Assembly (NCBI GenBank): GCA_030062745.1
Contig: CP099852.1
Location: forward strand, 21,908,266-21,972,265
Source: Capitulum mitella
Lineage: Eukaryota > Arthropoda > Thecostraca > Pollicipedomorpha > Pollicipedidae
DNA: 64,000 nucleotides
Direction of reading: 5' to 3'
Positions 11,901-23,513 of the stretch are shown one piece after another; within the stretch, counting starts at the first letter, position 1; every line of letters starts with the position of its first letter. A program made the position numbers and the translations under genes. Below the pieces are notes generated by a model, which made no database searches, was not told where the DNA came from, and was given only the letters and a program-made list of their open reading frames with translations.

Positions 11901-14900
11901 CAGACCAGGTGAGTGTCGGACCGGCTCCGTGTGGACCAGACCAGGTGAGTGTCGGACCGGCTCCGTGTGGACCAGACCAGGTGAGTGTCGGACCGGCTCC
12001 GTGTGGACCAGACCAGGTGAGTGTCGGACCGGCTCCGTGTGGACCAGACCAGGTGAGTGTCGGACCGGCTCCGTGTGGACCAGACCAGGTGAGTGTCGGA
12101 CCGGCTCCGTGTGGACCAGACCAGGTGAGTGTCGGACGGGCTCCGTGTGGACCAGACCAGGTGAGTGTCGGACCGGCTCCGTGTGGACCAGACCAGGTGA
12201 GTGTCGGACCGGCTCGGCTGAGCTGGTGAGCGACGGCTGAAGTGTGGTGGGGAGACGACCCTGCCTGTGCACGCTACCTGAACGCCGTGCGTGAGGTTTG
12301 CCCAGACTTCCCCATGAGGACCACTACGTTCGAGTGGGGTTCCAGACGTGCTGTTGACTGTAAAAGGTGCGACTCGTCAGCTTTACGTCGTTCCTCACAA
12401 GTCTTGAGGGGCGTCTCCGTCACCGCCGGGCGGCTCGTCAGTTTGTCCGTCTGTCTGTCTGTTGCAGCCCCGTCTCGGCGGCGGTCGTGCGCGCCCTGAT
12501 GGGCTCGGTATCCCTGGGGTACGGCCTGTTCCAGCTGGCCGTCTCTCTGCTGCCGGCCAAGTTCGTCAAGGTGAACCTCGAGCCGCCACGGTGGCGTACT
12601 GTGCCTGCAGTGTTGTGCTGTGATGGACCGTTCATTGTGCCAAGCGTCGGGTTTCTGATATGTATGAGCATTCGGAGAGGAACATTTCAGAGATTTGATG
12701 CGTGGTTTTTCATTGAAGAGTAGGATTAAGTTAAAACAGTTATCCTCATTAAGACAAAGATCTTGTTACGTCAGCGAGCCTTTGCATGCCTGTCTTTATT
12801 GATTTCTGCCTATACATTGCTGATTATCGAAGCGAGGAGTTGACCAAGTGCTATGCAGAAGAGGTGGTCAGAATTGCATGTGGATCAGTTACGTAGGGTT
12901 GAAAATGGGTAGCTTTGGTGCCCCAATAGCATGACTGCAGTCCTAGAACACTTACCTGTGTTTTTATGTTCATGAAAGTTACAGAACATGACGAAACTAC
13001 CTGCTTTCCGCCAGAATGCGTGGTTAAATTTGAACATTCGTTCTGCTTGATGTATGAAATGGGCTTTAAGAAAGCCCAGTCTGATCTAATCGAAAGGGGC
13101 ATTTGACCTTTGCTACGACTCTGAACAGGTGGTTCAGCTGCTTGGTTTCCAAAGTGACCGCTCGGCGGCGCTGTCGGCGCTGACGTTCTGCAAGAACAGC
13201 CAAGACATGCGGGCTCCACTTGCCAGGTACGCTTCCAGTGGTAGCATGGGCTGCCTGTTGGACAGTTCACTTCTCTTCATTTTCTGTTCGCGTTGTGTTA
13301 AAATCCTGTCCGTCAGTGAGGCTTGGGGGTGGGGGCTGTCATCGCAGCACTAGCGCTTTTCTCGCCGGATAGCAGTCTTTCTCTCTGAGCTGTCTGCCCC
13401 GTTGCAGCCTGGCGTTGCTCTGGTACCACTTGGTGGTGCGCCCGCTGCTGTCGCTAGATGGCAGGAGTGTCGCTGGACGGCAGCTGAGGTGTCTGCCCCC
13501 GTTACAGCCTGGTGCTGCTCTGGTACCACTCGGTGGTGCGTCCGCTGCTCTCGCTAGATGGCAGGAGTGTCGCTGGACGGCAGCTGAGATGGTGTCTGCC
13601 CGCGTTACAGCCTGGCGCTGCTCTGGTACCACTCGGTGGTGCGTCCGCTGCTCTCGCTAGATGGCAGGAGTGTCGCTGGACGGCAGCTGAGACGTTCTGC
13701 CCCCGTTACAGCCTGGCGTTGCTCTGGTACCACTCGGTGGTGCGCCCGCTGCTCTCGCTAGATGGCAGGAGTGTCGCTGGACGGCAGCTGAGGTGTCTGC
13801 CCCCGTTACAGCCTGGCGCTGCTCTGGTACCACTCGGTGGTGCGCCCGCTGCTCTCGCTAGATGGCAGGAGTGTCGCTGGACGGCAGCTGAGGTGTCTGC
13901 CCCCGTTACAGCCTGGCGCTGCTCTGGTACCACTCGGTGGTGCGTCCGCTGCTCTCGCTAGATGGCAGGAGTGTCGCTGGACGGCAGCTGAGGTGTCTGC
14001 CCCCGTTACAGCCTGGCGCTGCTCTGGTACCACTCGGTGGTGCGTCCGCTGCTCTCGCTAGATGGCAGGAGTGTCGCTGGACGGCAGCTGAGACGTCTGT
14101 CCTGTTACAGCCTGGCGCTGCTCTGGTACCACTCGGTGGTGCGCCCGCTGCTCTCGCTAGATGGCAGGAGTGTCGCTGGACGGCAGCTGAGACGTCTGTC
14201 CTGTTACAGCCTGGCGCTGCTCTGGTACCACTCGGTGGTGCGTCCGCTGCTCTCGCTAGATGGCAGGAGTGTCGCTGGACGGCAGCTGAGGCGTCTGTCC
14301 CCCGTTACAGCCTGGCGCTGCTCTGGTACCACTCGGTGGTGCGCCCGCTGCTCTCTAGAGTTCGCTGGACGGCAGCTGAGACGTCTTCCTGTTACAGCCT
14401 GGCGCTGCTCTGGTACCACTCGGTGGTGCGCCCGCTGCTCTCGCTAGATGGCAGGAGTGTCGCTGGACGGCAGCTGAGACGTCTGTCCTGTTACAGCCTG
14501 GCGCTGCTCTGGTACCACTCGGTGGTGCGCCCGCTGCTCTCGCTAGATGGCAGGAGTGTCGCTGGACGGCAGCTGAGGTGTCTGCCCCCGTTACAGCCTG
14601 GCGCTGCTCTGGTACCACTCGGTGGTGCGCCCGCTGCTCTCGCTAGATGGCAGGAGTGTCGCTGGACGGCAGCTGAGGTGTCTGCCCCCGTTACAGCCTG
14701 GCGCTGCTCTGGTACCACTCGGTGGTGCGTCCGCTGCTCTCGCTAGATGGCAGGAGTGTCGCTGGACGGCAGCTGAGGTGTCTGCCCCCGTTACAGCCTG
14801 GCGCTGCTCTGGTACCACTCGGTGGTGCGTCCGCTGCTCTCGCTAGATGGCAGGAGTGTCGCTGGACGGCAGCTGAGGTGTCTGCCCCCGTTACAGCCTG

Positions 14901-17900
14901 GCGCTGCTCTGGTACCACTCGGTGGTGCGTCCGCTGCTCTCGCTAGATGGCAGGAGTGTCGCTGGACGGCAGCTGAGGTGTCTGCCCCCGTTACAGCCTG
15001 GCGCTGCTCTGGTACCACTCGGTGGTGCGTCCGCTGCTCTCGCTAGATGGCAGGAGTGTCGCTGGACGGCAGCTGAGACGTCTGTCCCCGTTACAGCCTG
15101 GCGCTGCTCTGGTACCACTCGGTGGTGCGTCCGCTGCTCTCGCTAGATGGCAGGAGTGTCGCTGGACGGCAGCTGAGGCGTCTGTCCCCCGTTACAGCCT
15201 GGCGCTGCTCTGGTACCACTCGGTGGTGCGTCCGCTGCTCTCGCTAGATGGCAGGAGTGTCGCTGGACGGCAGCTGAGACGTCTGTCCTGTTACAGCCTG
15301 GCGCTGCTCTGGTACCACTCGGTGGTGCGTCCGCTGCTCTCGCTAGATGGCAGGAGTGTCGCTGGACGGCAGCTGAGGTGTCTGCCCCCGTTACAGCCTG
15401 GCGCTGCTCTGGTACCACTCGGTGGTGCGCCCGCTGCTCCCGCTAGATGGCAGGAGTGTCGCTGGACGGCAGCTGAGGTGTCTGTCCTGTTACAGCCTGG
15501 CGCTGCTCTGGTACCACTCGGTGGTGCGCCCGCTGCTCTCGCTAGATGGCAGGAGTGTCGCTGGACGGCAGCTGAGACGTCTGTCCCCGTTACAGTCTGG
15601 CGCTGCTCTGGTACCACTCGGTGGTGCGTCCGCTGCTCTCGCTAGATGGCAGGAGTGTCGCTGGACGGCAGCTGAGGTGTCTGCCCCCGTTACAGCCTGG
15701 CGCTGCTCTGGTACCACTCGGTGGTGCGTCCGCTGCTCTCGCTAGATGGCAGGAGTGTCGCTGGACGGCAGCTGAGGCGTCTGCCCCCGTTACAGCCTGG
15801 CGCTGCTCTGGTACCACTCGGTGGTGCGCCCGCTGCTCTCGCTAGATGGCAGGAACGTGGCAGGCTGGCGTGGCCGCCTCGCAGCAGCTGCTGGAGGAGA
15901 CGGCGGACCGGTACCAGCAGGCGGCGCTGTTCCAGTTCTTCCGCGGCCGCGTGCTGCGGCTTCAGGTCAGACCTGCGGCGTGACGTCACCAGCCGTTGGG
16001 ACAGGCCTGGGTACATAATGATTTCCGTTCCAAGGACAGAACCGGCCTGGATAAATGCCGTCCTCCGGCATAGGGACGTGCCTGAGTAGGCTAGTTGATA
16101 CATGTCACAGGGACAGGGCAAAGCTAGGAAATGACGTCACCTGCTTCTGGAACGGGTTGGCCTAGGTGGATACCGGAACCGGCCTGGCATTCGTAAGTGG
16201 TCCGGTATAAGTAAAGCCATTGCTGGTAGTCGCTGATTGTTTCCCTGTTGGTATGGTTTCTGACGCCGCAGTGTGTTCTGCTCGTTCGTCACGACTTGGT
16301 TAGCTGTGAGTATGAGTCTGACATCACCGTGAGTCTAAAACGGCGTTCCTCTGAAACCAAAACACGGCAGTTTGTTCGTCGCTGTTTCAGGCGGACCTGG
16401 AGGGCGCGGTGGCCGCGTACGAGCTGGCGGCCGGCCAGGGCCAGCAGTCGGAGGTGCGGCTCCTCTGCCTGCACGAGATCGGTGAGCCCCACTGCGGCGG
16501 CGTCTGGTGACGTCTTCAAGGCGAAACCTGTCGCGGGAAGTTTTTCGATGTCGCCCGGAGGAGTTACAACGTGCAGTGATGTTTAATTCCCGTAAGTTCA
16601 TATCATCCGATGAACGTTGCTCCGCTGTCATGAAGATACTCGTAGTCTCGTTCAGCGGAAGAACGACTGTAAAGTCATTCGATCGTGCGCTGCGGAGGCG
16701 CCGTGCCGACGGTCGGCAGGTAGCCTGAGACATCGGCGGCAGGCCGGTGTCGACTGGCCGTGGACCGGCGGACCGACCCGAGCCGGCCGCCTTCGTCAGG
16801 GCAGCGGGCTAGCGTTGGCTACCGACCGGATCACGGACTAACGTGCGCTGTCCGGGCGGTAGGCTGGAATCACCTGGCCGCGGATCTAACGCGCTCTGCG
16901 GGCGGCAGGCTGGTGCCGGCTGCTGAAGCTCGACTGGGTCGGCGCGTTCGTGGCGTTCTCGGAGCTGGCGCAGCAGTCGCGCTGGTCCAAGCCGTTCTAC
17001 CACTACCTGGCGGCCGGTGAGTGGCCGCGGACGGGGCCGGCCGGCGGTGCCGCCTCGCTCGCCCTGGGGTCCGGCCCCCGGCACTGGTTCCAGCCGGCCG
17101 GCAGCTCAGCTCTGCCGGACTGAAGGCAGCTCAGCTCTGTCGCGGGTCCGGCGTATCAGCCGTTAGCAAAAACAGTTTGTGCTGATTGCGTACAAACTAC
17201 AAACAGCTTCGGTCTGTCTGCTGTTGTGTGCTGATCGTCTGAGACAACCTTTGTCTGTTGTATGTTGTGTGTGAACAGTTTGCTGACCCTGTGTTACAAA
17301 TCTGCAGGCAGTCTGCCGTCCGTCTTGTGTGGACAGCGTACTGACCATTTGGGCCACCAGTTGCGCATGTGGTCAGTCTGTTGTCAGTGTGTTATCATGT
17401 GTGGACAGTGTATGCTGACTGCAACATATCGACATTGTGTGTGTGTGTGTTGTCTGTCATGTGTGGCCAATGTACGGGTACCACTACATATGCGCAGCCT
17501 GCCTGCCGTCCGTCACGTCTGGACTGCGCGCGCTGACCGGCCGCCGCCTGCCGTCAGTCTGCGCCGGCGCCTCCGGTGACGTCACGCTGTGCTCGTCGCT
17601 GCTGGCCGAGATCTCGCCGCCGGGCCGCGGTCGGCCCGACCTGGACGCGTTCATCCAGCGGCGCGCGGCGGCGTGCTGCGGGAGCCGGCCGCGCCGCCGC
17701 GCGCGCAGCTCTCGTGCCGCCTGCACGGCTACGAGCTGCTCTACCTGTGGAACGCGCTGCCCTCGTGCCCGCCCGAGGCGTGGCGCGCCATCGTCGACGG
17801 TGAGGAGGCGGCCGCCGGCCGGTGGAGGGCGGACGGATGACGGCGTCCGGTGTGAGGACGATCGCTGGTCTGTCGTGGTCTGTGGCGTGGTCGTGGTCTG

Positions 17901-19729
17901 CGGCGAGTACGGCCCGTGGTCTGTTTTGAGGATTGCGGCTGAGCCGTCAGCGCCCTCTGGTGGGGACGGTGGCAGAGCACTCACTGATATGCCGTGAGCA
18001 CTGTCACCGCTTTGTTGTCGGGACGGTTGTGGACCCATTACTGGTCTGTTGTGAGGCGGCAGGGAAGCCGCCACCGCTCTGTGGTGTGAAGATGGTAATG
18101 GCTCCGTCACTGGTCTTTTGTGGTGTTGACGTGGGAGCCGCCACTGCTCTGTTGTAAGGACGGTGGTGTGTTGTGAGGACTGTGATGACCCTGTCACTGG
18201 TCTGTTGTAAGGACGGTGCTGGGCCCGTCACTGATCTGTTGTAAGGACGGTGGCGGATCTGTCACTGGTCGGTTGTGAGGGCGACAGTTGAGCCGTCACT
18301 GGTCTTTTGCGAGAACGACAGTGTAGTCGTCACTGGTCTGCTGTGGCAGTGGTGGAACCGTCCGCTGATGTCCTCTGAGGACGGTGGTGGGGGTCCGTCA
18401 CTGGTTTATTGTGAGGACTGCAGTTAAACCCTTCACCGGTCCGCTGTGACAGCTGCAGTGGAGCCGTCACGGCTCCGTTTCGAGGAGACCAGTGGATCCA
18501 CCTCCGCTCTTTCCTGAGGACGCCAGCCGACCGGTGACCGCGCGGCCGTGCCCGCAGACTGCCAGCAGGCGGCGACCGAGCTGGCGCCGCTGGCCGCCGT
18601 GGCGCACCTGGTCTGCGGCGGCGTGTTCGACAACACCAGCCTGGCCGAGGCCGAGCGGCACTACCGGCGCGCCCTGCAGCTCGGCGCCGGCGACCGCGCG
18701 CGGCCGCACGTGGCGCCGCACGCCAGCTACGAGCTGGCGGTCATGTACTGCGGCAATGTCCGGGTACGTGGCAGGCGCGGTGGCGCAGGCGTCGTTGCCG
18801 GGTCGGCTCGCCTCCTGCGGCGTACAGGAGGGCTGTGACTGGCGATGGAGGGTTTGTTTGTTTTCCGTTAGTTTTTGTGGGCTTCTGTTGCATTCATACA
18901 GCTTTGATGCGTTCTTTTTGCTTTGTTGTGGTGTTGCACTTTTCCCAGTCGTCAATGTTCGTACTGGTTCCAGCGTTCTCGTATTTCATGTTCGTTCAGA
19001 CATGCTGGGAGGCATCCGCTTTCCGACGTTCCCCAGTAAGCGCTCTGTTGGGTGTCATGCGTAGTCGGGCTCCTTGTCCTGGTTCCGCAGTTTCTGGAAA
19101 ATCTACGCTCTGACCCCCCACCCATCTGATCTCCATAGTCAGTCACGGCAGCATTGCTTAACGCACGCCACGTCGGTGTGACTCGCCGGCGGCCGGGATT
19201 GGCACATATCTCCGGTAATCTTGGTCGTCAGTTCCCACCAGCGAGCGCCGAGTCTTCAGGTTGACCGCTGTCCGCCGGCCGATGGCCTCGCCTCGGGCCG
19301 GCTCCTGGGCTGTTGTCTGCCGTGTGATCGCCGGCTGCCGTGTGACGCCGCCTGTCCGTCCCTGTACAGCTGTCTGCCGTGTGATCGCCGGCCGCCGTGT
19401 GACGCCGCCTATCCGTCCCTGTACAGCTGTCTGCCGTGTGATCGCCGCCTGTCCGTCCCAGTACAGCTGTTTGCCGTGTGATCGCCGCCTGTCCGTCCCT
19501 GTACAGCTGTCTGCCGTGTGACGCCGCCTGTCCGTCCCTGTACAGCTGTCTGCCGTGTGATCGCCGGCTTCCTGTCCGTCCCGGCAGCGCCGCGCCGAGG
19601 GCCGCGCCCTGCTCGAGTCGGCCCGCGACGACTACAGGGACTACGACTTCGAGTCCAGACTCAGCGTGCGCATCCAGCAGGCGCTCAAGCGGCTCGAGAA
19701 GCTCGACCAAGGAGGAGAAGGACAACTAG
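8939..19729 (+). CDS. TTC39C: Tetratricopeptide repeat protein 39C-like (TTC39/IML2 family), 13 coding exons
   Basis: Exons are 8939-9064, 9324-9461, 10019-10105, 10480-10600, 11017-11170, 12468-12570, 13129-13226, 15796-15965, 16391-16481, 16909-17016, 17558-17799, 18558-18763 and 19588-19729. All have GT-AG junctions with matching phases. The product is about 594 residues, close to vertebrate TTC39C. Recognisable family words are MFLNNRLVEAEELF, QIVVADCQVCSAVINFL, LALLWYHSVVRPLLSLDG, LFQFFRGRVLRLQ, ELLYLWNALPS and YDFESRLSVRIQQAL. Role: a TPR scaffold; vertebrate TTC39C is reported to matter for cilia, while yeast Iml2 relates to lipid-droplet/inclusion biology. The start at 8939 has purine at -3 and G at +4, but an upstream exon is possible. 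Frame breaks of one base occur near 15865, 17675 and 19708; without the last, the frame would run to 19953. Junction-spanning arrays lie in three introns. The first coding exons are CpG-poor and later ones CpG-rich. Confidence 0.85.
9037..9924. other. CpG-depleted 5' body of TTC39C
   Basis: No CpG was read from 9037 to 9750, including the whole coding exon at 9324-9461, and only two between 9751 and 9924. From 9925 the sequence becomes CpG-dense within a few bases. The coding sequence is continuous across this step, so it is a compositional boundary inside one gene. Confidence 0.65.
11148..12216 (+). repeat. 36-bp minisatellite built on the TTC39C exon 5 donor site
   Basis: The unit joins the last 22 or so bases of the exon (…GTGGACCAGACCAG) to the first 14 of the intron (GTGAGTGTCGGACC). 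GTGAGT occurs 30 times, at 11171 and then every 36 bp. There is one irregular stretch at 11747-11801, with 20-bp and 34-bp steps. Copies are almost identical, implying recent expansion. Splicing from the first donor gives the phase that matches the next exon at 12468. Any later donor would retain AGG TGA in frame, a stop directly after the first unit. Two other frames and one minus frame stay open through the array only because 36 is a multiple of three. Confidence 0.97.
13390..15850 (+). repeat. About 100-bp tandem array built on the TTC39C exon 8 acceptor site
   Basis: The word GGTACCAC recurs 25 times, about every 100 bp, from 13424 to 15808. Each unit carries a pyrimidine-bearing acceptor (CCCGTTACAG or GTCCTGTTACAG; GTTGCAG in the first) followed by the exon start that encodes LALLWYHSVVRPLLSLDG. 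A diverged short echo, GTGTCGCTGGACGGCAG, follows. Units are nearly identical, with some variants of 98-102 bp and one shorter, near 14350. The exon before ends in phase 2, and every copy starts with the matching single base. Only the last acceptor, at 15796, is contiguous with the rest of the exon. Confidence 0.97.
17190..17557 (+). repeat. Degenerate tandem repeat in TTC39C intron before exon 11
   Basis: Imperfect copies of a word like GTCTGCCGTCCGT…TGTGGACAGTG…CTGACC repeat up to the acceptor CTGCCGTCAG| at 17557. The first bases of the exon (TCTGCG) resemble the repeated TCTGCAGG/TCTGTTG words. The array is older and more diverged than the others in this gene. Confidence 0.5.
17990..18475 (+). 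repeat. Degenerate minisatellite in TTC39C intron 11
   Basis: About ten diverged copies of a 40-55 bp unit with the core GTCACTGGTCTGTTGTGAGGACGGTGG. It ends shortly before the acceptor of the exon at 18558. There is no coding. Confidence 0.7.
19310..19587 (+). repeat. Six-copy acceptor array in the last TTC39C intron
   Basis: Copies of 39-59 bp start near CTGTCTGCCGTGTGATCGCC and end in a strong acceptor-like sequence, TCCGTCCCTGTACAG. Five copies carry that upstream acceptor; the sixth ends in the authentic CCGTCCCGGCAG| joined to the last coding exon at 19588. Each copy therefore has its own pyrimidine tract and AG. Confidence 0.85.
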
Positions 19730-19953
19730 GCCGGCCGGAGGCGGGGCGCGGGCGCGTCGTGAGCGAGCGGGCACCGGGTGGGAAGGGTTCACCGTGCTGT
19801 TGGAAGCGGCCACCCCACCTGAAGCGGTGCTGCGCGGAAGAAGTGGGCCGGCGCGGAGGCTGTATGGGTTTACCGGCCACGTGGGATTTGTGGTGGAGTC
19901 GTTACATCGGACCCAAGAGCGACGTACGTTCGAGTGGTGCAAGGGCACGCTAG

Positions 19954-22703
19954 CTCGGCTGCTTCTCGAACGGCGGTGTCGTAGGAAGAAAGAAAATGCG
20001 GTAGTTATTTGACAACATCGTCTTCGAGGCCGGCGTAGATGTCCAAAGGCTGTTGTAGTGTAGGCTATGTCAGAAGTCGCTGTTGAAGTCCAAAGAACGG
20101 GAATCTTACCAGAACGTAGACTATTAGGGGTATAGTGACAGCTTGTTACTATAGCGAAGCTGCCGACGGCAATTTATAATTACGTAGCATTTGCGGACAT
20201 TAGATCATGTACTGCACAGGGCGGTCCGCAATAGCAGGTACTAGGATGGTTGGCCCATATGATCTGTAGATCTATACGAAGATAATGTATATGAAGGTAT
20301 TTAACTATGGTGTTACCCGTTGAGCCGGCCAGGTCGAAACGTAGGCAGCTAATTCGCTTATTCGGATGTGTGTGGCTGCCGCAGTTGTAGGCTTCGTGAC
20401 CTGAATGGTATCGCGTGAAAGACGTCATCAGTAGCGGAGATGCGTAGTCCAGCAAGGCGGCCGCTCCATGGAACGTTATCAGACACTGGGCTGGAGCTGC
20501 AGAGGTTGTCGTTTTCATACGACGTTCCCGTTGACAGGTTGCGTCACAGTCGGAGTAGATTCGAAAATCATAGAGGAGAGTTGCTTTAACGACAGTTAAA
20601 CGCGTATCTCAGGCATGAAATGATTTCTTTTGTCATCTGTGTATCCTTTGTGACTGCGTCTTCGGACATCGACCTTCCGCTGCCGTGAATTATTTACTCC
20701 CAGCGAACGTTTTTTACCACCTGTTAGGCGTCAGCATGCTTGTCAGTTTTGAAATTGCTGGTTGCCAGCTTTGAACAGCGGACCCGGTTGGCACACGTGC
20801 ACTTGTGTCCGGTCCTGCTGTGTTGCCGCCACTGGGAGACCCTTGCCTGGGATCCATGCGCTTCCCCCCTGCACGTCTCCTGGTCACCGCAGGACGGCGG
20901 CAGGCCCGCAGGCGCCCTGGCCGGGAGCCGGGTCTCGGGCTCGGGGAGGCGACAGGCAGCCTGGTTCAGGAGGTCCTGGCGCCTCGTCGCTCCATTCGAC
21001 TGCTGAAGCTCGGAGAACGGTGCAGCGGAAACGCCCCTGCTTTACTTCTGCCGTGAAATCGTTTCGGGAGTTGTGGTTCGGCTGAGCATGCCTCGCTGGT
21101 AGACTGTCGAGAGCGGGCTGAGAGAGCTGGGCGCGGCTGGAATTGATTCGGACGTCACCCTCGTGACGCGTGTAATCTGTTCGGAGATGGGTGCATGGAA
21201 GCCTGACAGGAATTCAGTCTCAAGTCCGAAAACTAGTAGTTTCGCGTAGTGAGGTGCCTTGAAAGCAATAGGTGTTGCTGTCAGGCAGCATAGTGACGAG
21301 CCTGAGACCTAGACAACTGTGAGCTGTGTACCGTAAGATCTGCGGCTACGTCGAAGAGCGTAGCCTAGTGGAAGAGCGCTGTCCTCTGCTGCTAGTCTTA
21401 ATCGCGATGACCGGCTATCAAGGCGGGCCTCCTTCGCTATCCTAATCACGATGTAAGCAGTACAAGAGGAGAGAAGCCTCGTTTCGTTCTGCCAGTCATA
21501 GGGGTCGCCTGTTGACACGTCGCTGTTGTAGTCCGCGCGGTCGTCCTCGCCGCCGGAGCGAGGAGCGCAGCTGCGAAGCCCGTCAGCCCGCCGCCCACCG
21601 ACCGGCTGCGGCGGCCTCCACGACCAGGAGGCCTCCTGCCTCCTGATCTGGGCCTCCTGCCCGCTGCGCCGGGAACCGGTCCTCGTCGCCGCCGTTCCGG
21701 GTTTGTTCCGCCGCCGCCGCGATCCGCCTGACGCCGTCACCGGCCGGCTGAGGCTGACCGGGCGAGCGGGGCGTTCAGCTCCGGCCCGGGCGCGGTGCTG
21801 CGGCCCGGTAAAGAGCGGCCGGTTGAGCAGGGGCCGTCCGTGCCGGAGCCCGGAGCGGGCCCCAGTGTCCGGCCGAGCGCGGGAGAGGCCGGCTGCCCAC
21901 GGGCGCCCTGCTGTGACGCCTCAGAACACGGGAGAGGCTCCTTCCCACCGTCCTGCGTATCTCTCCAGCGTAGACCCGGCTCCTTTCGGAGCGTACTGGA
22001 GAAAGGAGTGAAGGTCTCGCGACGAGGTGTTGTGAAACGCCCACTCGGGTGACCTAACTTACTTCAGTAAGTAGTTGTCAGAATGGTGTAAATGGCTGCC
22101 AAAAAGCAGTTTCTTCGGCCGTTGTTTTGTGATGTCTTTCGTAGTGTTACGGTTGTTATAGTGCTTCATATTTTGATAGAATCTTCCCTTCGTTTGAACC
22201 AAACTGGCGTGCTCTCTACTAAGCAGTCCGTGACGGATGGTGGACACGACACTTTCTTTTCTCATCAGGTGGACTTTTTCATACACAACGGACTAGGAAA
22301 TGCTGCCGGGAATCGGGCCTTTACGGACCGTTTACACACGTCTGTGGCATCTCACTATGGCATCACTATGGTCTATGGCATCTCACGGGCTTGTTTGTCG
22401 TTCCCTGCTGGACGCTCCACCACAGGTGCGCTTTTTGCCACTGTTTTGTCCTTGCCGTGGCTCAGGCAGCGTGACGTACCTGTATCTTGATTGTACCTGG
22501 ACTCGGCAGGCCAGCGTGGACAGTGTCACTCTGTATCGCCATTTTGTTCTGGCAGGCTCCCTGACCTGTCGTGTGCGTTTCTCTGGGGGGGGGGGCTTGA
22601 TTGCAATTCGCCTGTCCCGGTGAAGGCCTCGCCTGGCCGTGGATGGGGGGAGGCGGGTCGTGACCTGTGTGGAACGGAGCCTGTCGTTTTGGGTGTTTAA
22701 TAG
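19954..22703. other. Intergenic DNA between TTC39C and rolling-stone-like gene, first part
   Basis: Probable TTC39C 3' UTR followed by intergenic sequence. A GC- and CpG-rich block at about 21.53-21.99 kb gives overlapping arginine/alanine-rich frames on both strands without family features. I assign no gene. No canonical polyadenylation signal was recognised close to the TTC39C stop. Confidence 0.4.
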
Positions 22704-23505
22704 CAGAGTACGAAGCGGATAGGTCCGGTCCGATCCCGTCCAATCCGTAACCGGACAGGGTGGATCCAGATCCAGTCCAAATCCATAAATTTCCTCCAAG
22801 GCTGGTGCAATGCGGATCCGATCCGCTACAAATAGGAGGCCGAAACCCAGAGAAGCCAGAATGGGAAATTTCTGGGTCCAGTCTAATACAATTTAGTACG
22901 CTAGAAATTGATTAAAACTGTCTACTTTTAGCGCAAGTAAAATTTGCGTTATAGATACACGTGAACAAGGGTTAGTCGCTGTGGTTTACCGACACCATTG
23001 GTTTTTCAGGACATACCATTTCTGTGTCAACTTTTCGCCAGTCAGCATCTGGATTCCTCTCCGCTCCAATCACTTGAGGGAAAAACACAAGCACTCCATC
23101 CATTTAAATGGTCTGGACACTTTTGAAGTTGGTTTGTGAAGGTCAATTATCAGTCTCCAAGACAAGACAAACCCCCTAAAGGAGTCACTGATTTCACATA
23201 CCTGTTCAACTGAGAGTGCAAAATCTGTCCACGTACTTGGACTACTTTGTTGGTAGTTGTTTTGGCAGCACTTAAGAGAAGCCTTGTCAAATGCTTAATT
23301 CCAGACTAAACGTTGAGTTGTTTTAACCTAGTTTTTAGGCATTTATTGTCAGCTGCTTAAATGCTATCAGTTCACGAAACTCCAAATCCAAACCCGGTCC
23401 AAAATCGTTTTTTGGACGAATTTTTCGGTTCAGTCCGGATCCAGTTCGGCGGACTGGGTCGGATGGTAAGATCTGCCGGATTGGTCCAGTCCGTTTCTTA
23501 CACTG
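22704..23505. mobile_element. hAT-type non-autonomous element (MITE), 802 bp
   Basis: The left end begins CAGAGTACGAAGCGGA; the right end, reversed, begins CAGTGTAAGAAACGGA. Over 29 bases 21 match. The flanking 8-mers TTTAATAG (22696-22703) and TTCAGTAG (23506-23513) match at 6 of 8, both differences being transitions, as expected of an aged 8-bp hAT target duplication. Subterminal regions are full of GGACC/GGATCC-like words, such as GCGGATCCGATCCGC near 22812. No transposase is encoded. Confidence 0.65.
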
Positions 23506-23513
23506 TTCAGTAG

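Noticed and set aside
10951-12272. Open frames of 429, 403, 199 and 152 aa on both strands
   Set aside because: They are translations of the 36-bp array, whose length is a multiple of three. No family features beyond the repeat.
13390-15850. CRISPR-like appearance of regularly spaced repeats
   Set aside because: Units are contiguous with no unique spacers, lie in an intron of a eukaryotic gene and contain a coding exon start.
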